Source: Euwallacea fornicatus
Lineage: Eukaryota > Arthropoda > Insecta > Coleoptera > Curculionidae
Assembly: GCF_040115645.1 (NCBI RefSeq)
Contig: NC_089547.1
Span: 5,704,001-5,768,000, forward strand
Direction of reading: 5' to 3'
DNA length: 64,000 bases
Shown here: positions 1-10,537 of the stretch, piece by piece
Layout of the letters: every line of letters starts with the position of its first letter
Numbering within the stretch: position 1 is the stretch's first letter
Translations under genes and position numbers: made by a program
The notes under the pieces: model-generated
The model's database searches: none
What the model saw: the letters and a program-made list of their open reading frames with translations, nothing else
Told to the model about the DNA's origin: nothing

Positions 1-1538
1 GTAAAATACTTAAAGACGTAATAGTACGGACCAAAATAAGGAAAAAAGTCTTAGTATACACGGGTCCGCAAAGCAACGGTTTCGGAGATACGGAAGGTTA
101 TTCTTCTTTGAAAGACTTATTTCTGATTACTTAATGCATGTTTATTTTCTACAAATAACAATAAAAACCTCTAACAAAAGCAAAAAATACAGTTACATAA
201 GGTGTTCGAAGTGCCCTCCTTCCGTTTCCAAGCAGGCCCCACATCGTCATCCGAAGGATATTCGAACCCCTTCTAAGACCCCCTCGTTGGCTCGGATTTG
301 TTGGCGTTCTTGATTAACCTGTAGCTGCAGCTCCTCGAGGATATTTATAGGAGTACCATTGACAAACGTTTTCAAATATCCCCCCCCCCCCAAAAAAAAA
401 AAAAAGAAATCTAGACGATTTAAATCGAGCGATCTTGCAGGCCACAATACAGGTCCCGCCCCTTCCTACCCGTCTACGTGGAAAAGTTTGGTCTAAATGT
501 TCTCTAGCGGCAATCGAAAAATGAGCTGGAGCACCATCGCGGTGAAACCGCACTTGTTGCCTTCGGTCCAAAGGAACGTCGTCGAAAAGATCGCCCATAG
601 TGTTTTGCAGAAGGTTCAAGTGAGCAACGCCTGTTAGTCGGTTTGGCAGAAAGACGGGACCTGTCGCCTGCAACACCCATCCAAATGTTTAACGAAAAAC
701 GTGTCTGATGTCCAGATTCCATTGGAGCATGGGGATTTTCATCGACCCGAATATGTGCATTGTGAATATTAACAACTCTATTTCGGGCGAATCCGGCCTC
801 GTCAGTAAAAAAAAGTTGGCGAGAAAACGAGGGTTTCCGGCATCGCTGCGTAGATACCAGCGGGAAAACAACTAAACGTGCTCGATGATCAAGTGGATTA
901 AAGGCCTGTACTCGTCGTACATGGTATGGATGAAGCAGCTCCTCGTGGAGGATTCTCCAAACAAGCGAAACTCTAATTCCTACCGCAGCCGATATCGCTC
1001 GCGTCCTCGTCCCTGGACCGTGCTCTATCCGTGCTTCTACTTTAGGAGTAGATGCTGACCTCGATCTTCCGGATAACATAGCATCGTTTGTTCGACGAAC
1101 CGATTATCACGCCATCTTTGATGAATTGTTCCAAACATACTATGTGAAGGAATCTGGCGATTTGGATAAGCTTCAGCGCGAAGACGTCGCCCTTTGGTGG
1201 CACTACCGTCAGCACGACCACACATGAAATGCGCGTCGGTTGATTCTGTGTTAGAGTAAACGGCCGTAGCAAATGAAAACTTGTACACAGACAACAATCA
1301 GATGGTTGATGTTCACATCGCGATAAGAAAATGCAAGTTTTTGCAATATGAAAAATTTGGTAAAAAATAAGAATAATTTTTGTTCGTTTGTAAATAAATA
1401 AGTCTTAAAGGAAAAAACTTTCCGCATCTCCGAAATCGTTATTTCGCGAACCCAAGTTTACTACGACTTTTTTACTCGTTTTGGTCCGTACCATTACCTC
1501 TTTAAATATTTACCATTCTTTTTTTGACACCCTGTATA
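1..1538 (-). mobile_element. Decayed mariner-like (DUF4817/DDE-type) transposon, left end cut by window
   Basis: Long terminal inverted repeats are visible: bases 1 to about 105 match, in reverse complement, about 1404-1515, sharing GTACGGACCAAAA, TTTCGGAGAT and several other blocks. The right end closes with CAGGGTGTC read inward (1526-1537); the matching outermost bases of the left end lie outside the window. Inside, the minus strand holds a broken transposase from about 1297 down to 200. It shows an N-terminal helix-turn-helix-like stretch, a FTDEAGF block, HRDGAPAHFS and WPARSLDLN, typical of the insect DUF4817/DDE_3 transposases of the IS630-Tc1-mariner superfamily, and a C-terminal ETEGGHFEHLM. 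Several frameshifts separate these blocks, and a run of 12 C and 14 A (380-405) sits where the family has its DFFLWG motif. The element is dead. Confidence 0.85.
380..405. repeat. Homopolymer pair C12-A14 inside the transposase
   Basis: Twelve C followed by fourteen A. On the minus strand it reads as a run of Phe then Gly codons in place of the conserved region after WPARSLDLN, so it arose by slippage inside the dead transposase gene or is a sequencing artefact. Confidence 0.9.
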
Positions 1539-2315
1539 CGTGCAACGCTTTATTGCAGGCCAGAATTCCACAATTTACATTGAAGTTTTACAATGAATTT
1601 ACAATGACCTAATGAATCAACTACGAAACGGTCCCTTTCTAATTGCATAACTCAATTTCGAGGAAACATCCGATAACCAAGCTGGTAACGAACATTCTAA
1701 TTCCCTTCATTTTACTCTTTTATGAGGGAAAATTTTACAGTATAATTCATAATTTATTGCAATGTACAAACCGAACGGTAACTTTTCCATGGCGAGCTAT
1801 CCCGGATAGAGACGTTTCACCTGCACACAGTGTGCATTTATTACTGAAAACGGTGTCGTGTTTGCCTCCTAAAATAACACTGCTTAAGAAAGATGGCGCA
1901 TAATTTATTTACGATGCAAATACGTTTTGATGTTGTATGACCCGATTAAGTTGGAAACAACGTGCAACGTAAGCTGTTTCTGGAACATGCATGTTTCTCG
2001 AGAAAATTACGCGGGAGCTGATGGTACTTGAAGCTTTGATGACGACAAAGAAGCAAGTCTCGTTGTTTTCTCATCGGCAGTAAAATTGTTGATGAGGTAT
2101 GATACGCGTCCAGGAAGTTCAGCGATAAAGATGGCGAATGGGACACGTTTATGAATAATGAAATAGAGAAGAGACTATCAGAAGGCGATCTTGGAGCGTC
2201 CCGACTGGAAAAAAAAGCACCGGGACAGAGTCCCTACCGAATTAAAATTTTCGGAAGGTAAAACGAGAAAACCCGACCGATTCCACAATTCGTTTCCGAA
2301 TGAAACACTTTCGTA
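1539..2315. other. No gene recognised; probable intron or upstream DNA of the CUB gene
   Basis: Short open frames here (for example 1643-1903 on the plus strand) show no family signature and no plausible splice context. The stretch lies between the first transposon and the MITE. Confidence 0.4.
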
Positions 2316-2779
2316 CAGGGTGTCCCAGATCGAAGTGCAAATATTTCAACCACGGTTTCTACCAATGAAATTAAAAAACACTTATTTTTACTTTTTGCCC
2401 AAAGGTCTGTCGTTTAAGTTCTAGGGCTCTCCGAGTGCGGAGCCCCATTTGGACAAAATGATTTATGTTGGAAGAGCCCTTCAACGGATTGTTACGAGAT
2501 TTGGTGTGCGAACATCTTTCGACGGTTGCAATTCACAAGTAAAAAAATCAAACGTGCGGCTCTGCCATAACGTAGACATAAGGGCCGGACCATGAACGTA
2601 GGGGCCCGTATTTATTTAACCGTTAAATATTTCGATCGAGCGATTACGTTACTCGATTACGTAACTTGCATTTAGAAACTTTTTCGTCTCTCGGAGATTT
2701 TTTGCAGAACGCGCGTTCGTTAGTAGTTAACGGTAGAAACCACGTTTAAAATATTTGCACTTCGACCTGGGACGCCCTG
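2316..2779. mobile_element. MITE, 464 bp, with about 45-bp inverted repeats
   Basis: The left end (2316-2363) and the right end (2737-2779) are inverted copies. Both begin CAGGG and share GAAGTGCAAATATTT-like and GGTTTCTACC-like blocks. TA dinucleotides at 2314-2315 and 2780-2781 fit the TA target duplication of Tc1/mariner elements. No transposase frame is present, so it is non-autonomous. It lies just upstream of the first visible CUB exon, probably in an intron. Confidence 0.8.
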
Positions 2780-2929
2780 TATATTTTCACCGCACAGTCC
2801 GACCGAACGTTAAACGTACATACATAATTGAATAGAAAACTTATTTTCCGCAACAGTCACTTCGCCACACAAGATCTGACTTAATCGTGACCGATTCTAA
2901 GCAATTTAACACCTCGAACGTCTTTTTAG

Positions 2930-5900
2930 GCTGCTCCAGGAGAAATTGCCGCATCCAGTCGCCCAACTATCCCGGAATCTACCCGAGAAACATCACCTGC
3001 CATTACAAGATTAGGGAAAAGAACGTGCCCCCCGACAAACACGTCCTCATCGCGATCAGACAGTCCAGCTACCACTACAACCGCGAAAATGTCCCGAAAT
3101 TCGACAACGCCGACAAAATGCTGAGGTAAGCCTTCGCCGGTGGCCGAATTGTTTACCAGGGAAGTGCGCCACTGGTTCCCCTGTACGCTATCAATAAAGG
3201 CAATTTCACACTAATTCTATGTGACATTTGGAAAATAAAACACGTCCGTTGTTTCACCGCATATACGAGTACTAAAGTTGATTAATGTTCTAGAAAGTTA
3301 AGCTGAAAAATGACACAAATGGCTGCAGTCAGGGCTCGGTAATTATGAAAAATATCGCCGTCTCTGCAGCAGGTGCGATCCGTCTTTTTCAGTGTAATCT
3401 GATTAGGATGGGAAGGTAAAAGCGGCGGGAAAAGAAGCAGAAGGGCAGACGTGGAAATATGGCGACGTCGGGAGATGGGCCCCATTTCAAGGGTGAAATT
3501 TTCGTTTGTTGCCACATAAAAGGGCTGGTTTGAATTCTCGTCGTGATGAATTTGCAAAATACATTCCCCGTCAACCAGCTGTCAAGTTAAGTGAATCACG
3601 GAACCCCCTAATCTTCTCACCTATTAGAACATCGACGGGAATAATATTCCTGAAACGCGTTCGCATATCAAACTCCCAATCTCCGACGCCCCGCAGACGT
3701 ACACCTTATCAAGCCGAAAGAGAATTTGCATATTCAACTTAACTGACACATGGTTTATTAATAAAGGGCTACAGACGTGCTTCGGGTACTCTCGAGCCCC
3801 AGACAGGCAGTCTAATAAGCGTCAAACTTGTTTAAAGGGGATTTTAGGAGAAACTGTTTATTGGAGAGCTTGCAGAATAATGTAGTTCATATTTTATTGT
3901 TTGAGTGTTGGCCGTTACAGAATTTGGGATCACTGTAACATGGTGCAAGATTACATCGAAGTCTTCGACGGTTGGAGTTCTTCGGCGACGTCGTTGGCCC
4001 ATTTGTGCAGCGGGGAAAATATTCCAGAAATCATAAGCAGCGGTTCGGAGTTGCTTTTAAAGTTCCACACTTCGCCCTTTGGGAATCCCTTTCATCCTTT
4101 GCCGCTCTCCTACTTGCCCGGCGTCGAGCTCGAAGTACAAGTAAGCCTCGTGTATTATTAAATAGGGCCATTATGGGAAATTATTGTTAACTTCGCTTTT
4201 GTTTGACAAACAAAAAGCAATTATGCTAAATGGGAACGTAGGACTGGATCCTATTTGAATTATGAGCATTTTGCTGTTTGATTAAGGGGGTCTATTTCAG
4301 TAATAGAAACACTTATTACGATTTAGATTCTTTACGTCGAAAAACAATCCCCCACCTACGTGGAACCGGGAAAGAAATGCGAATTCCTTCTGACGCCCTT
4401 CGACAACATCAAAGGGCTCCTGCAAAGCCCCATACACTCCCTACCGGCCAACAGCAGCTGCCATTACCACCTGAGGTAAGACTGTAGTCTCCGACATCGT
4501 CTCGACATTTAGAAAATAATCGAAATCCAGGGGACAACCTAAAGATATCATATGGATATCGTTCCTCAAATATCACGTAAACAACGAAAAAATCAACGAC
4601 TACAATTCAGGAGGTTGCGACGTTCAGCTGCAAATTTGGGATGGCGATATTAAAACGCGGAATTCTGTCCAGCTGATTGGCCAATTCTGCAAGGAAGACA
4701 AGCCCAAATTATGCGACCACGCCCTTTTGTCTAATTCTTCTAGATTGACCAGGCCCTGCAGGTAAGCCCCAATGACGCGATCTGGGTAGAACCAACGATG
4801 TTTGTCCAGCTCCGGCCAAACATCTCGTAAACGGTAATCGATACGGACTCGGTTGGATGAAAGAAATGCAGCCGAACAGTAAAAAGTCGGACGACTCGTA
4901 AGAAATCTTAAGGAATAGTTAACGTTTAAATCTATTAACGTTTACGCCACCCCCGTGCTGCGAATCCTCACCTTCGCACACTGAATGAATCATCTTTGCC
5001 GTAGCTTGGCTGAAAGCTACGTGAGTACAGGCTCGGACTTGACCATCACTCACTCCATTAAGTACGGCACTGTCTTGTATCCAGTACAATTCAGTTTGCA
5101 CTACGAATTCGTGGACTTCTCGCAGGACGGTTTGCAGATGAACAAAAATGGATGCGATCGGTTGTTCACGGAGCCCAAAGGCAGGTTCTCCTCCCCTAAG
5201 ATCACGTTTTTATATGGGCGTGGGGGCCAGCGAGACCTGACATGTCTCTACCAGTTCGAGAGTGTAGAGCCTCAGAAGCTGAAACTCACCTTCAATAAGG
5301 CGGGATTCGGAAGGAAAGAATGTCAGTCCGAATTTAATCCTGAGATTAACAGGTTCGAACTTGAAATTCTGAAATTTGCCGTTGAAAAACAAGTAACATT
5401 CAGATGGTTTTAGGTGGGAGTGTACGTCGAAATCGGAACTTGATGGTACCGCCACCATATCGGTCTCCGAGTATCCTTGGTCGGACGTTGAGCTCAAAAG
5501 GCACTGTTTGTGCAGCAACATTTCTGATGAGATTTTCAGTTTAGTCACTAAGCCTTCGGTGAAGTTCACAGTCAGGTTTTCCGGTAAGCGATTTCGAACC
5601 ATAAAAATGGAGTTTTAACGCGTGCGTCTTAGTGACGAAAATGAGGAGTACTGAAGACTACAACGACTACTTTTTTGATGCCTCCTACGAGTTCGTGCCG
5701 GGCGAAAGCAACTGCTTCGATCCTTGGAAGAGCCGACGATTGGAGGGCTCCAGTGGGGAAATCAGCATTAAAGAAGAGCTACTGGAGACTGATAATGCTC
5801 CGAATTCTAATAATCAGACGACCAGGTACCAAGTTAAACTATCAACGTACACACGGTTATCCAACTAATTTTGTTTCGGTCTTTCACAGGTACTGTCTAG

Positions 5901-6806
5901 AGCAACCTTGGATCATTGAGCCAGAAGAAGACTGCAATTTCATTTATCTAAAGATCAAAGGGAACGAACGGAGAGATTCTCGTCTATGTCCGAAGAAGAA
6001 TCGCATCGTCGTGTATCTCGCGGGTCATTCTGAAGATTTTCACGTGATTTGCCCCGATCAAAATGGGGTCGAAAGCATGGTGGAATTGTTCTCGGAGGGA
6101 TGGACTATGTTTAGTTACCAAAAGCTCCAAAACAGGTTAGTTCTGGTTAAAATATTTTGCGCTGCGTAACGGCTTTTTTTAGTTTACTACAGGTTCTCGT
6201 CTAATCGAATATGCAAAAATGTGAAGACATCTAAATTTATTTAAAAAAAATCATTTCCATACGATTCGTTAGGTTCGTGACGTTTTTCAGAAACGCCCGA
6301 AGCTTCATCGTGGAGTTTTTAAAACGGGAACCCGGCGACTTCACCGTTACCTGGATGGAGATATCCAAGAATCCAGCATTAGCACTTCCCAGTTCGTTCT
6401 TAGCTATGCGTCCACCAGATTGTCCACACAGGTGAGTCCTGTATTTGAAATTACCTCGCGAATCGATTTCGATTCCATTAGTTCTCGTCAGTTCTCCAGT
6501 GACACGTGACTTTTCCTTTGTAGTTGTCCAGAATTGGGTGCCTGCATCAGTTCTAAACTCTGGTGCGACGGTCAAGTACATTGCCCATCGGGCAACGACG
6601 AGCAAGAGTCAAACTGCGCAGTTGGCTCGAATTTTTTCAATGCGCATTTGAACACTATAGCGTTAGGCGCCATAGCGTTCGTAGTGATAGCCACGGTGGC
6701 CATAGTGATAATAGTGATAATTAAAAGCTGGCGCAGGGACCAGAGGAACGTGATCGTTTCGGTGACCGAACACACTTTTTTCGAGTTTAAGAGCGGGCTG
6801 TGTTGA
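2930..6806 (+). CDS. CUB-domain / LDLa single-pass membrane protein (5' end missing)
   Basis: Ten exons join with consistent phase: 2930-3125, 3921-4140, 4327-4475, 4531-4761, 5005-5352, 5414-5583, 5633-5825, 5890-6135, 6291-6431, 6524-6806, giving about 726 codons. The first exon opens with a CUB-like start (GCSRRNCRIQSPNYPGIYPR: Cys, SPNYPG), and the CUB pattern continues with DYIEVFDGW and LLLKFHT. Further Cys-rich CUB-like modules follow. The last exon has an LDL-receptor class A repeat (CISSKLWCDG, then CPSGNDEQ with the acidic calcium site), a hydrophobic segment of about 22 residues and a short basic cytoplasmic tail of about 28 residues ending in Cys. The initiator and signal peptide are not in view; upstream exons must lie left of 2930, possibly off the window. 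CUB plus LDLa plus one membrane pass suggests an extracellular binding or co-receptor role; NETO-like proteins share this layout, but I cannot assign an orthologue. Confidence 0.82.
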
Positions 6807-7760
6807 GGGGCGAATACTCCTTCAGATGGAGAACGAAGTCAATATGAGCACTAAGCTGCTTATAGTGTAGGTTTTGTATCGAGAAGTTTTTCTGTTGTTG
6901 GGTCAATGAAGTCTAATTAAATTGGCAAATTTTTTCTACGAAAAATATGTGTCGAAAGTAGCGTATTTGTACAAAATTTGTCATCTATTTATATAAACCA
7001 AGACAATCTATATTCACATATTTGCACACTAAAACTATACAAAATGTTCAAACAAGTTCCTGGCGGTACTTTAATTAAAACAAAGAATTCAGACGAAATG
7101 GTAATTATGTTTTCGATGAAGTAGGATTATTATGTGTTATTAAGTCCGACTTGAGTGGTCATCTCTCGTTCAGCATGAACTTCAGACTTTAAGTATCGTA
7201 GGAAATTATCATTTTTGTTACGTGTTCATATTAGCAATCACTTAGGTTCCCTTCGTACAGCAATAAAATAGCAATCGACGATTATCTGCCCCACATAATC
7301 GATATCCATTAAACAGCGATTTACCTATTGAGTTACTTAAATACGAAAATAATTGAACTGTTGTATAGGTATATCGTAATATTGAATCCTCGGACTGACA
7401 ATATTTGTTGTAAATGTACATATAATTTTAGCGTTTTATAATAAATATTAATTATTATGGTCCGTGGTTTCGACTGCACTGAATAAATTATGAGTTGGTT
7501 GGGTATTTAATTTATGCGGTTTCAAAGTGAGTGAGTGGTGGTACGGATTAGAGATAGAACTTTGCGGATTTTTCGCTCTCAGCGGTACGCAGACCATTTT
7601 GGCAATTCTCATTTCTCGCGATTGACGCAAAAGAGCGAACCGAAATCGTCCTTGGTTCTGCACAGTGAAACCGCGACGTCGTTCAACGAAGACGTTTCAG
7701 AACGTGATAGATTTCGATATGCAAATACAGTAATTAACGACATAATAGAAACAACTTAAA
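6807..7760. other. 3' flank of the CUB gene, no coding gene seen
   Basis: AT-rich DNA with AATAAA at 7262-7267 and another AATAAA-like site near 7440, which could be polyadenylation signals for the CUB gene. Two overlapping short open frames (7448-7663 minus, 7535-7759 plus) show no recognisable family. Confidence 0.4.
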
Positions 7761-8906
7761 TTAGGAAATAAGAAGAATCAAGCGATACATCAAATTCAAG
7801 GTTTTTTGAACATTTCTTATTTTGAAACAGCCGCCGATGAGTAAATCGATTATTTCTTCGCGAACACTACAAATACAAAACACAAAAGCACCTCGAAATA
7901 AATCATTCAAAAAGCTGTCCGTTAACTTCCCGACAGTAAAATAAGTTTGCTTCGAATCGCTGTCGCACCTTCTGGAGTATTTCGGGGGTGATTTGGCGGC
8001 ATTCATTAACAATGCATCCTCGCAAAATTTCCAAAGTCCCTGGACGAGCGGAACACACTTTCGACTTGAGAAGACCCCGTAAGAGAAAATCTAACGGAGT
8101 AAAATCTGAAGACCTCGCAAGCCATTCGGAAAGTGTCGAACCGCTAAAGCACAGTGCGATGGTGCGCCATCTTGTTGAAATGTCAGGAAGTTTTCTGAAT
8201 AATCCGAATTATTTTCTTCAAGATCTACTAGTTGGGGGGGGGGGGGGGGGATGAGCAAAGTCTTCCAGCAACTGAAGATAAATCTCGCCAGTCAGATTTC
8301 CGGGAATAAAATATATAAATGCGGTCTCCAAAACTACCTGCGCAAAACGTTTAATTTTTGAGGGTGTTGCATGTGCGCCTCGTGGAAGATATTCGGATTA
8401 ATGTCCGACCAATATCTACAGTTGCGACCATTAACAATGCCATTCAAAGAAAAACTTGCTTCGTCCGAAAAGCAGATGTGAAAAATAAAATTGTGGTTTT
8501 CAGTGGCTCTTTGACTTACGAGCTCGCAAAACTGTAGTCGGCGGTCAAAATCGTCCTCCTTGCACGAGTTTATTTTTGTAGGGGTGAAATTTATATGATT
8601 TTAAAATTTTGCCAAAGCTGGTTGCGCTCGTTCCAACGGAAGTCGACAACTGTCTTGTAGCAGTTGTCGGTTCTAAAACCATTTGCCCCGAAAGCCCCAT
8701 CTCCACCGCTTCATTTCTTACCGGGCGTCTACGATATGTTTTTACGTTAAGAATTGAACCAGTTTCTCTAAACTTCTCTACTAATTCCAGCACATACTTT
8801 CGGCTTACATGCTTGTCTCAATAACACTGGCTGCTAGATTCGCACATTTTCCACTTACGAAAAACAATTCAATAATCTCAATTCTCTCCGCAGTGGAATA
8901 AACCAT
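7761..8906 (-). mobile_element. Second decayed DUF4817/mariner-like transposase
   Basis: Read on the minus strand, an initiator at 8906 opens MVYSTAERIEI, followed after breaks by LELVEKFRETGSI, then FQQDGAPSH near 8190, LARSSDFTPLDFLLRG near 8120 and NECRQITPEILQKVRQRF near 8000-7960. These are in the right order for the DUF4817 plus DDE_3 transposases of insects and span about 380 codons. Stops and frameshifts lie between blocks, and a G17 run interrupts it. I could not find matching terminal inverted repeats, so the element borders are unknown and the coordinates cover the transposase only. Confidence 0.8.
8234..8250. repeat. Poly-G run of 17
   Basis: Seventeen consecutive G on the plus strand inside the second dead transposase, upstream (in transposase sense) of the FQQDGAP block. 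Probably replication slippage in unconstrained DNA; the exact length is prone to sequencing error. Confidence 0.9.
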
Positions 8907-10456
8907 TTTTGACAATTAACACAGGCGACAAACTACCAAGTTACTTTTGACTCACGAACTAAACAGGTTTAATATTCGATGTTTTCGATACTTTCAGCCA
9001 AAAACGTGTCGATAAGGATTTTATTTTCAGTATTGCGAAAAACTTTATCCGTTTTGAGTTCTTCCTCAAAAATGGTTAGATCGCATCTGACTTCAACGGA
9101 TAAGAAGGAAGAATGTTAATTTGATCACAGTACTTAATTTCTATTTCTTGATTCATAAAACACATCATCGTTACCTAACGAAATCCATGATTTTAGCATA
9201 AAATTTGGTTCGTGACGAAATAGTCGATTTACTCGTCAGCGGCCGCTTCAAGGTGAGAAATTTTTGTATCGTCAAAAAGCCTTTAATTTGATGTATCACT
9301 TGACCTCCCTTCCCATTTAAAATTCTAGAGGTGGTTCGTCCCCTGCTCGGGGGGGCGAAGGCAATCACCGTAAATATCTAATAAAAAGTCTTCCCCCTCC
9401 ACACTGATATTGACGTGTCCGAGCGTTTTTGAATAACTCTTTTATCGACCGAGAAAACAGCTCAGCTCCGTTTCGTTTTAGTTGGCGCCCCCTGTATAGT
9501 AATACTCGAAATTCTTCACGTACTTTCCCAGCAATGAACAAAGCGTCAGATCGGTCTTCTGACATTTTAACTTTGCGTATCGACCATTGACCCCACCTCC
9601 TATTTTACTTTTTCTTTGCAAGAGATGGGAGGGAAACCCCAACGTTTGTGACGCAAAAGCTGATATGGTATTAATCACTTCGAATAAAATTGCCAGTAAA
9701 CTGTTATATTAAATAAATAAGGCCATCGTACGTAGAATTCCCCATTAATAACCGCAACGCAAAAATGAATAAATTACACTGGTTCTCGTTTGACATTGAA
9801 GCTGAATAATATGGGAAAACGATGCGTTTCGCCTGGTTTTAGTATGTTCGGGTTTGTGCACTAACGAGGTTTAATTATTGCTGGTTAAATTGTTGCAAAT
9901 TTTATGGTAATTTGGAACTTGTTATCGTTGAGATAGCTGCAGTGTCCAACGGGGTAAAAATGTGATAGTGGTTGTCGAATCGAAACGGTGAAGAGAATGT
10001 AGACGAAATCAAAAGTGGTTCGCAGTTAGATGGGAAGTAGGTACTGAACGTGCGCCCGACGAGGTACGTCATTTATTATCTTTACTATTATATAATTTGT
10101 GTTAAAATCTGTAAAACAAGACAGTATTACATAAATATACAAAATATGTTGAAAATGTGTTCTTAGAAAAGCCGATCACAAGCTTCTGATCTGTTTACAA
10201 CCCAAAAAATGCGAAATTTGCGCTTCACATTGAAGTCGACAGTTTGGTTAAGGAATCACGCTTTGGTTGGCACCAGGGATTTATTAAAACGAAAATATTT
10301 TGACGAAGTCTGGAAGCTGGAACGGGTCTTTCTGAGAAAACGAAACATACATCACCTTACACAAGGAGCAATTTTCATCCGGCACCGCCAGTATTTTATA
10401 GCATTCCTTAAGTCATCATAACATCCCAATTACCTATCGTGATTTTTCAGCTTTTA
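8907..10456. other. Repeat-rich gap before Toll, no gene recognised
   Basis: Around 9478-9500 the sequence GGCGCCCCCTGTATA resembles the outer end of a terminal inverted repeat, but I see no partner. Nearby short minus-strand frames (9171-9368, 9365-9565) are probably old transposon DNA. A possible 5' untranslated donor, GAG followed by GTACGT, occurs at about 10061-10067. The small open frame 10209-10421 has no family signature. Confidence 0.35.
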
Positions 10457-10466
10457 GGGAAAATCC
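10457..10466 (+). promoter_or_regulatory. NF-kappaB/Rel-like site upstream of Toll
   Basis: The decamer GGGAAAATCC lies about 70 bp upstream of the Toll initiator and 30 bp upstream of a TATAAATA box (10496-10503). It is close to the insect Dorsal/Dif consensus. If the TATA box is used, transcription would start near 10526-10533, leaving a very short leader. The sequence TTATTTTCAG just before 10531 could instead be an acceptor, making this an intron. The same decamer recurs at 15360-15369. Confidence 0.4.
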
Positions 10467-10495
10467 ACTGTACCAACGACAACATTTAGCTAATC

Positions 10496-10503
10496 TATAA
10501 ATA
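10496..10503 (+). promoter_or_regulatory. TATA-box-like sequence before Toll
   Basis: TATAAATA lies about 35-42 bp upstream of the Toll ATG. The spacing would suit a core promoter with an extremely short leader. The competing reading is that a splice acceptor at 10530 joins an upstream leader exon. The DNA here is AT-rich, so chance occurrence is quite possible. Confidence 0.3.
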
Positions 10504-10537
10504 TATATTAAAGTATCGATTTATTTTCAGCCTCGTC

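Noticed and set aside
5210..5602. 130-codon open frame antisense to the CUB gene
   Set aside because: It covers exons that read clearly as protein on the other strand; no family motif.
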